Shown: positions 9,067 to 17,815, numbered from the stretch's first letter. The stretch: 64,000 nt of DNA from Antarctobacter aquimaris (GCF_900184945.1 NZ_FXYF01000011.1:102001-166000), one strand, 5' to 3'. Numbers and translations: made by a program. The notes: generated by a model not told the origin, from the sequence alone.

Positions 9067-9627
9067 ATGACCCATTCCTCCCTCTTTCGCCACCTGCGCC
9101 GCTTTGCCGGGGATACCCGGGGCAACATCTCGCTCGAGGCGCTGATCTGGCTTCCCTTCATCCTGTTCGTGCTGGGCGCGACCTTTTCCCTGCACGATGC
9201 CTTCCGCTACAAGGCGCTGAACACCAAGGCGGCCTACACGATCTCCGACGCCATCTCGCGCGAGACGGACCCGATCGATCCGTCCTACCTGGACGGCATG
9301 GTGGAGTTGCTGAACTTCCTCGTGCGGCCCGGCGGCGACTCATCCCTGCGGGTGACGCTGGTGCGCTATGACGGCAACACCAACGCCTACCAGACGGAGT
9401 GGTCCAAGACCCGTGGCAGCATGACCGAGTTGCAGACCGCGCAGCTGGTCGAAATGCACGACCGACTGCCCACCATGCTGCACAACGAGCGGGTGATCGT
9501 GGTCGAGACCGAGACCTACTACGAGCCGCCTTTTGCCCTGCCAGGGCTGACCGATGCGGGCCTGTTCTACAACTACGGCTTCACACGCCCGCGGTTTGCG
9601 CCCAAGATCGTCTGGAGCGACAGCTGA
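9067..9627 (+). CDS. TadE/TadF-like pseudopilin protein
   Basis: A 186-residue protein starting at the ATG at 9067, with a GAGG box 8 bases upstream. It has GDTRGNISLEALIWLPFILF with the pseudopilin-type glutamate and one membrane helix at about 22-40, then DAFRYKALNTKAAYTISDAISRET. It is closely similar to the truncated gene at the left edge of the window. It is the last gene of the plus-strand vWA-vWA-TadE-TadE operon, five bases after the preceding stop. A 122-base gap separates it from sarcosine oxidase. Confidence 0.84.
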   Translation: MTHSSLFRHLRRFAGDTRGNISLEALIWLPFILFVLGATFSLHDAFRYKALNTKAAYTISDAISRETDPIDPSYLDGMVELLNFLVRPGGDSSLRVTLVRYDGNTNAYQTEWSKTRGSMTELQTAQLVEMHDRLPTMLHNERVIVVETETYYEPPFALPGLTDAGLFYNYGFTRPRFAPKIVWSDS

Positions 9628-9749
9628 TCCGCGACAGCTGCGCGCAGGCCTAGCCGAAGCAGGCAAAAACGTCATGGCCCGTCGCTCGAGGACATTGATC
9701 CCGGGCGGCGGGACTGCTTTGGTGGGTCCGGATTCAGGTGGAGGGGGCG

Positions 9750-11003
9750 ATGCGCTTCTCGGGTCTCAGGATACTGGCCGAAGGTCTGACGGGCAACCGC
9801 GGCTGGCGGCCGCACTGGCGCGATCCGGCGCCCAAGGACGCCTATGACATCGTGGTGATCGGCGGCGGCGGGCACGGTCTGGCCACCGCCTTCTACCTGG
9901 CCAAGGAACATGGGCTGACCAATGTGGCCGTGCTGGAAAAGGGCTATCTGGGCGGTGGCAACGTCGGGCGGAACACCACCATCGTGCGGGCGAACTACAA
10001 CCTGCCGGGCAACTCCGAGTTCTATTCCCATTCGCTGAAACTGTGGGAGGGGATGGAGCAGGAGTTGAACTTCAACACCATGATGAGCCAGCGCGGCGTG
10101 CTGAACCTGTGCCATTCGGACGGTCAGCGGGACTACTACGCGCGGCGCGGCAACTCGATGCGCAACCAGGGCGACGATGCCGAGCTGCTGTCGCGCGAGC
10201 AGGTGCGCGAGATGGTGCCGTTCCTCGACTACGACAACGTGCGCTTTCCGATCTATGGCGGGCTGTTGCAGCGGCGCGGCGGCACGGCGCGGCACGACGC
10301 GGTGGCCTGGGGTTATGCGCGCGGTGCCGACCAGCGCGGCGTCGACCTGATCCAGAACTGCGAAGTGACCGGCATCGACATCGAGAACGGCCGCGTGACC
10401 GGCGTGCGGACGACGCGCGGCGCGATCAAGGCGAAAAAGGTCGGGATCGTCGTGGCGGGCCGGTCCGGTCAGGTGGCGGCGCTGGCCGGGATGCGCCTGC
10501 CGATCGAAAGCCACGTCCTGCAGGCCTTCGTGACCGAGGGGCTGAAGCCCTGCATCGACAACGTGGTGACCTTTGGCATGGGGCACTTCTACATCAGCCA
10601 GTCCGACAAGGGCGGGCTGGTGTTTGGCGGCGACCTCGATTTCTACGCCTCCTACGCGGCACGCGGCAACCTGCCGATGGCCGAACACGTCATGGAGGCG
10701 GCGATGACGCTGATGCCGATGATCGGCAAGGCGCGTGTGCTGCGCAGCTGGGGCGGGATCATGGACATGTCGCCCGACGGCTCGCCCATCATCGACCGGA
10801 CGCCGGTCGAGGGGCTCTACCTCAATTGCGGCTGGTGTTACGGCGGCTTCAAGGCGGTGCCTGGCTCGGGCTATTCCTTTGCCCACCTGATCGCCACGGA
10901 CCGCCCGCACGAACCGGCGGCGCGGTTCCGGCTGGACCGGTTCACCACCGGGCGCGGGATCATGGACGAGGAAGGCACCGGTGCGCAGCACAATCTGCAT
11001 TGA
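9750..11003 (+). CDS. soxB: Sarcosine oxidase subunit beta
   Basis: A 417-residue flavoprotein subunit of heterotetrameric sarcosine oxidase, which converts sarcosine to glycine and passes the one-carbon unit to tetrahydrofolate. The FAD-binding motif VVIGGGGHGLATAFYLA is near residue 30, and RHDAVAWGYARGAD includes the region where the family attaches FMN covalently to a histidine. The C-terminal part has DMSPDGSPIID and CGWCYGGFKAVPGSG. ATG 9750 is preceded by GGAGG at 9740-9744; a GTG at 9738 is an alternative. It heads the operon with subunits delta, alpha and gamma. The name soxB here denotes sarcosine oxidase and is unrelated to the sulfur-oxidation soxB at 39707. Confidence 0.93.
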   Translation: MRFSGLRILAEGLTGNRGWRPHWRDPAPKDAYDIVVIGGGGHGLATAFYLAKEHGLTNVAVLEKGYLGGGNVGRNTTIVRANYNLPGNSEFYSHSLKLWEGMEQELNFNTMMSQRGVLNLCHSDGQRDYYARRGNSMRNQGDDAELLSREQVREMVPFLDYDNVRFPIYGGLLQRRGGTARHDAVAWGYARGADQRGVDLIQNCEVTGIDIENGRVTGVRTTRGAIKAKKVGIVVAGRSGQVAALAGMRLPIESHVLQAFVTEGLKPCIDNVVTFGMGHFYISQSDKGGLVFGGDLDFYASYAARGNLPMAEHVMEAAMTLMPMIGKARVLRSWGGIMDMSPDGSPIIDRTPVEGLYLNCGWCYGGFKAVPGSGYSFAHLIATDRPHEPAARFRLDRFTTGRGIMDEEGTGAQHNLH

Positions 11004-11025
11004 GGGCCAGCGGCGGGGGCACAGC

Positions 11026-11535
11026 ATGCGTATTTGGCAAGAGATGAGGCTGCCGGCGATGGTTCTGGCGCTGACGGCGGTACTGGCGGGTCAGGGTGTG
11101 GCCGAAGAGATCCGCGCAGGCTGTTACCAGCGCATCTATTCCGACCAGCACCTGCGCGACAATCCCGACCAGGTGGTCTGGCAGATGCGGCTGAAAGTGG
11201 GCAACGGACTTGCCGCCGGAGAGCGCGAGGCGGTCATGGAAGTGATCGCCGCGAACCAGGGGCATGCCCGGCGCGACGACAACAATGGCCGCGTGTTCAC
11301 GCAGGGTCTCATTTGTCTTGACGATGCGGGGACGGCCCGCTGCCAGGTGGAATGCGACGGCGGGGGATTCGAGGTGACGCGACAGGACGGCGACGGGCTG
11401 ACTTTTGCCACCGATTATCTGATGGTGGGCGAGGGCGACGGCTGTGGCGGGGTGATGGACCTTGCCGAAAAGGTGGGCGTCACGGTGAAGTACCGGTTGA
11501 ACCGGGTCGGCGACGCCGTCTGTTCGGGGATGTGA
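11026..11535 (+). CDS. Exported protein with six cysteines embedded in the sarcosine oxidase operon
   Basis: A 169-residue protein of unknown function between the beta and delta subunit genes. The N-terminus (MRIWQEMRLPAMVLALTAVL, cleavage near VAEE) is a good Sec signal peptide, so the mature protein should be periplasmic. The mature part has six cysteines (33, 97, 106, 110, 140, 166), consistent with three disulfides. ATG 11026 follows a GGGGGC box; an upstream in-frame GTG at 10981 would overlap soxB and disrupt the signal peptide. It lies 22 bases after soxB and 4 bases before soxD, so it is almost certainly co-transcribed. The cytoplasmic oxidase does not need a periplasmic subunit; a role in substrate capture is speculation. 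I do not recognise the family. Confidence 0.75.
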   Translation: MRIWQEMRLPAMVLALTAVLAGQGVAEEIRAGCYQRIYSDQHLRDNPDQVVWQMRLKVGNGLAAGEREAVMEVIAANQGHARRDDNNGRVFTQGLICLDDAGTARCQVECDGGGFEVTRQDGDGLTFATDYLMVGEGDGCGGVMDLAEKVGVTVKYRLNRVGDAVCSGM

Positions 11536-11539
11536 GGCA

Positions 11540-11806
11540 ATGCGACTGACCTGTCCTGTCTGCGGCGAGCGGGATCGCCGCGAATTCTACTACCAGGGGG
11601 CCGCCATCATGCTGGACCGCCCCTCGCCGGAGGCGCCAGCCGAGGCCTGGGCCGATTGGCTGCACCTGCGCGACAACCCGGCGGGGCGGACGCGCGACCT
11701 GTGGTATCATGAGGCGGGCTGCACCTCGTGGCTGCTGGTGGAGCGGGACACCGTCACGCACGAGATATTTTCGATGGAGCTGGTGGAGAGCCTCGATGCG
11801 GATTGA
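11540..11806 (+). CDS. soxD: Sarcosine oxidase subunit delta
   Basis: An 88-residue zinc-binding subunit of heterotetrameric sarcosine oxidase. The expected ligands are visible: CPVC (Cys5 and Cys8) near the N-terminus, and HEAGC (His57 and Cys61). The typical RDNPAGRTRDLWYHEAGCTSW segment is present. Its end overlaps the alpha-subunit start by 11 bases, indicating translational coupling. Unrelated to the sulfur-oxidation soxD at 42762. Confidence 0.93.
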   Translation: MRLTCPVCGERDRREFYYQGAAIMLDRPSPEAPAEAWADWLHLRDNPAGRTRDLWYHEAGCTSWLLVERDTVTHEIFSMELVESLDAD

Positions 11807-14732
11807 CGGCAAGGGCCGGGTGGACCGCGCGGCGCCGCTGCGGTTCAGCTTTGACGGCAAGCCCTACACGGGCTTTGCCGGGGACACCCTGGCCTCGGCG
11901 CTGATCGGCGCCGGAGAGCGGCTGATCGGGCGCAGCTTCAAGTACCACCGTCCGCGCGGCGTGCTGACGGCCGGATCGGAAGAGCCGAACGGGCTGGTGA
12001 CGGTGATGACCGCCAAGGATGCCGACCCCAACGCGCGCGCCACCGTGCAAGAGCTGTACGAGGGGCTGACCGCGATCAGCCAGAACCGCTGGCCCTCGCT
12101 GAATTTCGACGTGATGGGGGTCAATGACCTGGCCGCGCCCTTTTTTGGCGCGGGGTTCTATTACAAGACCTTCATGTGGCCCAAGAGTTTTTGGGAAAAG
12201 CTGTACGAGCCGATGATCCGCAAGGCGGCCGGGCTGGGCGCGCTGTCCGGCAAGCACAACCCGGACCGCTATGAGAAGGCCTATGCCTTTTGCGACGTGC
12301 TTGTGATCGGCGGCGGACCGGCCGGGATCATGGCGGCGCATGCGGCGGCGCAGGCGGGCGCGGACGTGATCCTGTGCTGCGAGGACAATGTCTTTGGCGG
12401 CCGTTTGCAGGCCGAGGAAGAGACGGTCGACGGCCAGCCGGGCCACGCCTGGGCGCTGGGCATGGTGGCGGAACTGGCGACGTTGGAGAACGTCCGCGTG
12501 ATGCCGCGCACCACGGTGACGGGGGCCTATGACGGCGGCACCTACGGCGCGCTGGAACGCGTCTCGCAGCACTTGGCGACGCCGGGCGACGCGCCGGTCG
12601 AATGCTTCTGGCGGATCGCGGCGAAGCGTGCCGTGCTTTGCGCCGGTGCGCTGGAGCGGCACATCGCCTTCCGTGACAACGACCGTCCCGGTGTGATGAT
12701 GGCGGGCGGGCTGCGGGCCTACATGAATCGCTGGGGCGTGGTGCCGGGGCGGCGCGTGGCGGTCTTTGGCAACAACGACGATGCGCACCGCACGGCCCGC
12801 GACGCGGCGGCGGCGGGGCTGAGCGTGGTCGCGCTGGTCGACAGCCGGCACGACGCCACCAACCTGGCCGGCGACGTGCCCTTCTATCCCGGCTGGCAGG
12901 TGACCCGGGCGCATGGCGCCAAGGGGCTGGAAGCGATCGACCTGATCGGTCCCCAGGGCGCCTACAGACGGCTGGCGGTGGACGCGCTGGGCGTGTCGGG
13001 CGGTTGGAACCCCTCGGTGCATCTGACCTGTCACCTGAACGGGCGGCCGGTCTGGGATGACGGCCTTGCCGCCTTTGTCCCCAAACCGGGTGCCGTGCCG
13101 GGGATGACGGTCGCCGGCGCGGTGCGCGGGACCTTTTCCACCGCCGGTTGCCTGCGCGAGGGCGCGGAGGCCGGGCTGGCGGCGGCCGCCGAGCTGGGTT
13201 TTGCCGGTGAGATGCCGGTGATCCCCGAGGCGGAGAACGTGGCCTACCGGGTGCGTCCGCTCTGGGCTGTCCCGGGCAAGGGGCGGGCCTGGCTGGATTT
13301 CCAGAACGACGTGACGGTGAAGGACGTCAAGCAGGCGGCGACCGAGAACTATCGCAGCGTCGAGCACATGAAGCGCTACACCACGCAGGGCATGGCGACC
13401 GACCAGGGCAAAAGCTCCAACGTCGCGGCGCTGGCGGTGCTGGCCGATGCCACCGGGCGTGGAATCCCGGAGACGGGGACGACGACGTTCCGGCCGCCCT
13501 ACGTGCCGGTGTCGATCGCGGCGATGGGCGCGGGATCGCAGGGCAAGGGATTTGCCCCGCAGCGCTTCACCACCTCGCATGACTTCAGCGTCGCACGCGG
13601 CGCGCCGATGATCGAGGCGGGTCTTTTGTATCGGCCGTCGGACTTCCCCCGCGCGGGGGGAAAGACCTGGCGCGACAGCTGTGACCGCGAAGTGAAGATG
13701 GTGCGCGAGGCGGTGGGTGTCTGCGATGTCTCGACCCTGGGCAAGATCGACCTGCAAGGGCCGGATGTGGGGGCGTTCCTCGACCTCGTGTACACCAACG
13801 TCTTTTCGACGCTGAAGCCGGGGCGGGTGCGGTACGGGCTGATGCTGCGGGAGGACGGGCACGTCATGGATGACGGCACCACCGCGCGGCTGTCGGACAG
13901 CCAGTGGGTGATGACCACCACCACCGCTGCGGCAGGGCAGGTGATGAAGCATCTCGACTGGGTCAAGCAGGCCTACTGCCGCGATATGGACCTGCGGTTC
14001 GTTTCCGTCACCGAGCAATGGGCTCAGTTTGCCGTGGCCGGACCAAAGGCGCGCGAGCTGCTGAACGGACTGCTGGAGACGCCGGTCGAGGATGCGGGCT
14101 TTCCCTACATGGCCTGCGGGCCGGTCTCGGTCGGCGGTGTCGCGGCGCGGCTGTTCCGCATCTCCTTCTCCGGCGAACACGCCTACGAGATCGCGGTGCC
14201 GGCGCGTTTCGGTGCAAGCCTGTTCGAGGCGCTGGTGGCGCGGGCCGAGGGACTGGGCGGCGGCGCCTACGGCATGGAGGCCCTGAACGTGATGCGGATC
14301 GAAAAGGGGCACATCACCCACGCCGAGATCCACGGCCGCACCACTGCTTTCGACATCGGGTTTGCGCGGATGATCTCGGCCCGGAAGGACTGCATCGGCA
14401 AGGCGCTGGCGGCGCGGCCCGGGATGGTCGAGGACTCGCGTGAGCAGCTGGTCGGGCTGCGCCCGGTGACGCCGGGATCGCTGCTGACCGCCGGGGCACA
14501 TTTGTTCGACAAGGGGGCCGAGGCGGTGCGCGTGAACGACCAGGGCTATGTCACCTCGGTCTGTTTCTCTCCGACGCTGAACACGGCGCTGGGCCTGGGA
14601 TTTCTGAAGAACGGCCGGGCGCGGCATGGCGAGGAAATCCGGCTGGTCGACCATGTGCGCGGCAAGGAGGTGCTGTGCGTGGTGGGGGACCCGGTGGCCT
14701 TTGATCCCGAGGGAGGGCGGTTGCGTGGTTGA
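11796..14732 (+). CDS. soxA: Sarcosine oxidase subunit alpha
   Basis: A 978-residue alpha subunit. The N-terminus has the ferredoxin-like fold segment FAGDTLASALIGAGERLIGRSFKYHRPRG. A second FAD/NAD-type dinucleotide motif, VLVIGGGPAGIMAAHAAAQAG, follows near residue 170. The C-terminal 380 residues are the GcvT-like tetrahydrofolate-binding domain, recognisable from SFSGEHAYEIAVP and ALNVMRIEKGHITHAEI. The start at 11796 overlaps soxD and follows a GGAGAG box. It works with subunits beta, gamma and delta to demethylate sarcosine and form 5,10-methylene-tetrahydrofolate. Length and domain order are normal for the family. Confidence 0.94.
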   Translation: MRIDGKGRVDRAAPLRFSFDGKPYTGFAGDTLASALIGAGERLIGRSFKYHRPRGVLTAGSEEPNGLVTVMTAKDADPNARATVQELYEGLTAISQNRWPSLNFDVMGVNDLAAPFFGAGFYYKTFMWPKSFWEKLYEPMIRKAAGLGALSGKHNPDRYEKAYAFCDVLVIGGGPAGIMAAHAAAQAGADVILCCEDNVFGGRLQAEEETVDGQPGHAWALGMVAELATLENVRVMPRTTVTGAYDGGTYGALERVSQHLATPGDAPVECFWRIAAKRAVLCAGALERHIAFRDNDRPGVMMAGGLRAYMNRWGVVPGRRVAVFGNNDDAHRTARDAAAAGLSVVALVDSRHDATNLAGDVPFYPGWQVTRAHGAKGLEAIDLIGPQGAYRRLAVDALGVSGGWNPSVHLTCHLNGRPVWDDGLAAFVPKPGAVPGMTVAGAVRGTFSTAGCLREGAEAGLAAAAELGFAGEMPVIPEAENVAYRVRPLWAVPGKGRAWLDFQNDVTVKDVKQAATENYRSVEHMKRYTTQGMATDQGKSSNVAALAVLADATGRGIPETGTTTFRPPYVPVSIAAMGAGSQGKGFAPQRFTTSHDFSVARGAPMIEAGLLYRPSDFPRAGGKTWRDSCDREVKMVREAVGVCDVSTLGKIDLQGPDVGAFLDLVYTNVFSTLKPGRVRYGLMLREDGHVMDDGTTARLSDSQWVMTTTTAAAGQVMKHLDWVKQAYCRDMDLRFVSVTEQWAQFAVAGPKARELLNGLLETPVEDAGFPYMACGPVSVGGVAARLFRISFSGEHAYEIAVPARFGASLFEALVARAEGLGGGAYGMEALNVMRIEKGHITHAEIHGRTTAFDIGFARMISARKDCIGKALAARPGMVEDSREQLVGLRPVTPGSLLTAGAHLFDKGAEAVRVNDQGYVTSVCFSPTLNTALGLGFLKNGRARHGEEIRLVDHVRGKEVLCVVGDPVAFDPEGGRLRG

Positions 14733-15276
14733 ACTGAAGGCCTTGAGCCCCTGCGCGGGGCTGTTGCCGGTGACCAGGGGCGGCGTGACATTGAGCGAGG
14801 TCGATCCCGGGCGGCTGACCGCGCTGATGCCCTTCAAGGGGCAGGCAGAGGCGCTGTCGGCGGCGCTGACGGCCGCGCATGGCGTGGCGCTTCCGGCACC
14901 CGGCCGGGTGGTGGAAGGCGAGGGCGTGCTGTGCGGCTGGACCGGGCGCGGGCAGGTCTTCCTTGCGGGGCCGGCACCGGACGAGGGCCTGGCGCGGTTT
15001 GCCTCGGTCACGGATCAGTCGGACGCCTGGGCGGTGGTCGAGTTGAGCGGCGCAGGGATCGAGGATGTGCTGGCGCGGCTGGTGCCGATCGACCTGCGGC
15101 CCGCAGCCTTTTCCGAAGGGTCGGCGGCGCGGACACTGTGCCAGCACATGACAGTCACCGTCTGGCGGGTGGGACCGGGGCTGCGGGTCATGGGCTTCCG
15201 CTCGATGGCGCGGACGCTTGCGCATGAAATCGCCGACGCCATGGCCTCGGTTGCCGGGCGGCAGGCCGCGGGCTAG
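14725..15276 (+). CDS. soxG: Sarcosine oxidase subunit gamma
   Basis: A 183-residue gamma subunit. The GTG at 14725 was chosen because GGGAGGG (14711-14717) lies 8 bases upstream and the first residues VELKALSPCAGLLPV fit the family. It overlaps the soxA stop by 8 bases. The family signature near the C-terminus is LCQHMTVTVWRVGPGLRVMGFRSMARTL. It is the last recognised subunit gene of the operon. The gamma subunit is structurally GcvT-like but not catalytic. Confidence 0.92.
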   Translation: MVELKALSPCAGLLPVTRGGVTLSEVDPGRLTALMPFKGQAEALSAALTAAHGVALPAPGRVVEGEGVLCGWTGRGQVFLAGPAPDEGLARFASVTDQSDAWAVVELSGAGIEDVLARLVPIDLRPAAFSEGSAARTLCQHMTVTVWRVGPGLRVMGFRSMARTLAHEIADAMASVAGRQAAG

Positions 15277-15309
15277 AACCTGCGCAACGCTGCTTTGTGG
15301 AGAGTCGAC

Positions 15310-15597
15310 ATGCGTGGTCTGGCGATGATGGCTGTTTTGGGGTTTCTGGCAGCCGGAGCCTCGGCGCAGGATGCGGACACACCGGTCGACAAATGCGCCC
15401 AGACCGAGGCCTGGTTCATGATGGCCGTGGATGCGCGCCTGGCCGGGGATACCCTGCGCAAGGTGCGCCGGACCCTGACCCAGGAGATGGGCAAGACGGC
15501 GGCGGAACAACTGGCGGATTTCGTCTTTGCCCTGCCCGAAGCGCAGCTGACGCCGGAGGTGGGCAAGCTGGCCCGCGCCCAGTGCGAGGCGCTCTGA
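15310..15597 (+). CDS. Small exported protein of unknown function
   Basis: A 95-residue protein with a clear signal peptide (MRGLAMMAVLGFLAAGASAQ), predicted to be periplasmic. The mature part has two cysteines (DKCAQTEAWFM and RAQCEAL close to the C-terminus) that could form one disulfide, and helical charged segments. ATG 15310 has GGAG about 8 bases upstream. It lies 33 bases after soxG and may be the last gene of the sarcosine oxidase operon. No family recognised. Confidence 0.65.
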   Translation: MRGLAMMAVLGFLAAGASAQDADTPVDKCAQTEAWFMMAVDARLAGDTLRKVRRTLTQEMGKTAAEQLADFVFALPEAQLTPEVGKLARAQCEAL

Positions 15598-15606
15598 GCG
15601 GAGCGC

Positions 15607-15651
15607 GCAAATTCCGCGAACGGAATTTGCAAATTTCATTGATGAAATTTG
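15607..15651. repeat. Two back-to-back perfect palindromes (REP-like)
   Basis: GCAAATTCCG (15607-15616) pairs with CGGAATTTGC (15621-15630) around a CGAA loop. It is followed immediately by CAAATTTCAT/ATGAAATTTG (15630-15651) around a TG. The block is much more AT-rich than its surroundings and lies between the small exported gene and dnaG. It could end transcription of the sarcosine oxidase operon, or be a repeated extragenic palindrome. Confidence 0.7.
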
Positions 15652-15738
15652 ACCGCTCCTGACCCGCGGCGTGCATGGGCCAGTAGCGACCGGCCTGCCA
15701 CACTGGACTCACCGGCGGCTTGGCCCGATATTGGCCCC

Positions 15739-17691
15739 ATGAGTCTCCCCCCCGGTTTCCTGGACGAACTGCGCAATCGCCTGAGCCTGTCACAGGTGGT
15801 CGGGCGCAAGGTGCTGTGGGACAACCGAAAGTCCAACCAGGGCAAGGGCGACCTATGGGCGCCTTGTCCCTTTCACCATGAAAAAACCGCTTCTTTTCAT
15901 GTGGATGACCGCAAAGGATACTACTATTGTTTTGGCTGCCACGCCAAGGGCGACGCGATTTCCTTTGTCCGTGAGACGGAAAACGTCAGCTTTATCGAGG
16001 CGATCGAGATCCTGGCCGCCGAAGCCGGGATGGAGGTGCCGAAACAGGATCCCCGTGCGCAGGAAAAGGCAGACCGCCGCACGCAGCTAACCGAGGTCAT
16101 GGAGCAGGCGGTGGGCTTCTTCCGGCTTATGCTGAAGACAGGCGCGGCGGCCGAGGCGCGCGCCTACCTGGCGCGGCGCGGGCTGAACGAGGCGGCCCTT
16201 GCGCGGTGGGAAATCGGTTTCGCGCCGTCCGGCTGGGACAACCTGCGCAACGCGCTGGCCGCCAAGGGCGTACCCGTCGACCTGATGCTGGCCGCCGGGC
16301 TGGTCAAGACCTCGGAGAAGGGCCGGCAGCCCTATGACGTGTTCCGCGACCGCATCATGTTCCCGATCCGCGACGGGCGCGGCCGCGCCATCGCCTTTGG
16401 CGGGCGCGCCATGGACCCGGCCGACAACGCGAAATACCTGAACTCGCCCGAAACCGAGCTGTTCGACAAGTCGCGCAACCTCTACAATCTCAAGCCCGCG
16501 CGCGAGGCCTCGGGCAAGGGCCAGCCGCTGGTGGTGGCCGAGGGCTACATGGACGTGATCGCCCTGTCCGAGGCGGGGTTCGGCGCATCTGTCGCGCCCT
16601 TGGGCACTGCCGTGACCGAGCCGCAATTGCAGCTGATGTGGCGGCTTTCACCGGAACCGGTGATCGCGCTGGATGGTGACACCGCCGGGCTTCGCGCCGC
16701 CTTTCGGGTGATCGACCTGGCGCTGCCACTGCTGGAATCCGGCAAGGGGCTGCGGTTCGCGCTGATGCCCGAGGGCAAGGACCCCGACGACCTGTTGCGC
16801 GCCGAAGGGCCGGAGGCGGTCAAGAAGGTGCTCGACGCCGCCATCCCCATGGTCGACCTGCTGTGGCGGCAGGAAACCGAGGGCAAGGTCTTTGACAGCC
16901 CGGAACGCCGCGCGGCGCTGGAGGCGTCTCTCGACCTGCGCATCGGCAAGATACAGGACCAGAACCTGCGGTATCATTACGGTCAAGCGCTCAAGAAAAT
17001 GCGCTTTGAAGCCTTCCGATCCCCGCGTTCCGAACGTATGCCCGGAGTCCAGCGCGCCCCGTGGCGACCCAAGGGCGCGCCGCTGCCGGCCAGCCAGGGT
17101 GCCAAGGCTTCGCTTCTTGTCACCGCGGGCGACGCCGGGGAGCGGCGCCTGCGCGAGGAGGTGATCCTGTCCGCGATCCTGTCTGCGCCCGAGATCGTCG
17201 AAGAGTTCGAGGGTGAACTGGAAGCGATGGACTGCTCTGACGGTCAACTTGCGGCGCTTCGCGATGCCCTGGTGACCGGGAGCGGTACTCCGGAGGAGCG
17301 CAGGGCGCGGGTCGAGGCGGCGATAGGCGCGGAGGCCCTTGAAAACTTGCTGGCGCGGGGCCATGTCGCCGTGGTGCCCTGTATTCGTACGCCCGGAAAC
17401 GCCGATCTGGCGCGTCTGACCGTGGCCGAGGAACTGGCCAAGCTTGCAGCGTACGAGGGCTGGCACGCCGAATTGAAAGAGGCCGAAGAGTACCTGGAAG
17501 CAAGCGCCGACGAGGCGCTGACATGGCGTCTGGCCGAGGCCGCGCGGGTCCGCGCACAGGCAGGGCGCCGCCGCGACGAGGACGACACCGACTATGAAAT
17601 CGGCCCCAACGGCGCCCAGATCGACCGCGAGGAGCGTACTGCCTTTGATTCGCTCCTGTCGCAGATCCGATTCGACAAAGGCCGCAAGTGA
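15739..17691 (+). CDS. dnaG: DNA primase
   Basis: A 650-residue primase that makes RNA primers for replication. The CHC2 zinc finger is intact (CPFHHEKTASFHV ... YYCFGCHAKGD, residues about 38-63). The TOPRIM catalytic region contains VVAEGYMDVIAL and EPVIALDGDTAGLRAA. The C-terminal third is the less conserved DnaB-interacting part. ATG 15739 gives the canonical start MSLPPGFLDELRNRLSLSQVV; an upstream in-frame ATG at 15649 lies inside the palindrome block and adds residues without similarity. The pairing with rpoD just downstream is the remnant of the macromolecular-synthesis operon. No rpsU was seen upstream. Confidence 0.95.
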   Translation: MSLPPGFLDELRNRLSLSQVVGRKVLWDNRKSNQGKGDLWAPCPFHHEKTASFHVDDRKGYYYCFGCHAKGDAISFVRETENVSFIEAIEILAAEAGMEVPKQDPRAQEKADRRTQLTEVMEQAVGFFRLMLKTGAAAEARAYLARRGLNEAALARWEIGFAPSGWDNLRNALAAKGVPVDLMLAAGLVKTSEKGRQPYDVFRDRIMFPIRDGRGRAIAFGGRAMDPADNAKYLNSPETELFDKSRNLYNLKPAREASGKGQPLVVAEGYMDVIALSEAGFGASVAPLGTAVTEPQLQLMWRLSPEPVIALDGDTAGLRAAFRVIDLALPLLESGKGLRFALMPEGKDPDDLLRAEGPEAVKKVLDAAIPMVDLLWRQETEGKVFDSPERRAALEASLDLRIGKIQDQNLRYHYGQALKKMRFEAFRSPRSERMPGVQRAPWRPKGAPLPASQGAKASLLVTAGDAGERRLREEVILSAILSAPEIVEEFEGELEAMDCSDGQLAALRDALVTGSGTPEERRARVEAAIGAEALENLLARGHVAVVPCIRTPGNADLARLTVAEELAKLAAYEGWHAELKEAEEYLEASADEALTWRLAEAARVRAQAGRRRDEDDTDYEIGPNGAQIDREERTAFDSLLSQIRFDKGRK

Positions 17692-17746
17692 GCAGCGAAT
17701 TGGTGACGAACTGGTAAAGAAATATGGTTAAACGGGTGTTCGAATC

Positions 17747-17766
17747 ACTCAATCGCGCTATTGAGT
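17747..17766. promoter_or_regulatory. Inverted repeat upstream of rpoD
   Basis: ACTCAAT (17747-17753) and ATTGAGT (17760-17766) form a perfect 7-base inverted repeat with a 6-base spacer. It lies about 50 bases before the rpoD start. It could be an operator or a 5'-leader hairpin. The regulator is unknown. Confidence 0.4.
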
Positions 17767-17815
17767 CGTTTCTACGAATCGCTCCCGGTTTCGAGCCCCC
17801 CATCAGGAGAGCCGC

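Noticed and set aside
11754..15011. Minus-strand open frame of 1085 codons opposite sarcosine oxidase
   Set aside because: It mirrors the codon pattern of soxA/soxG on the other strand, is rich in His/Arg/Gln/Gly, and has no family motif or ribosome binding site.
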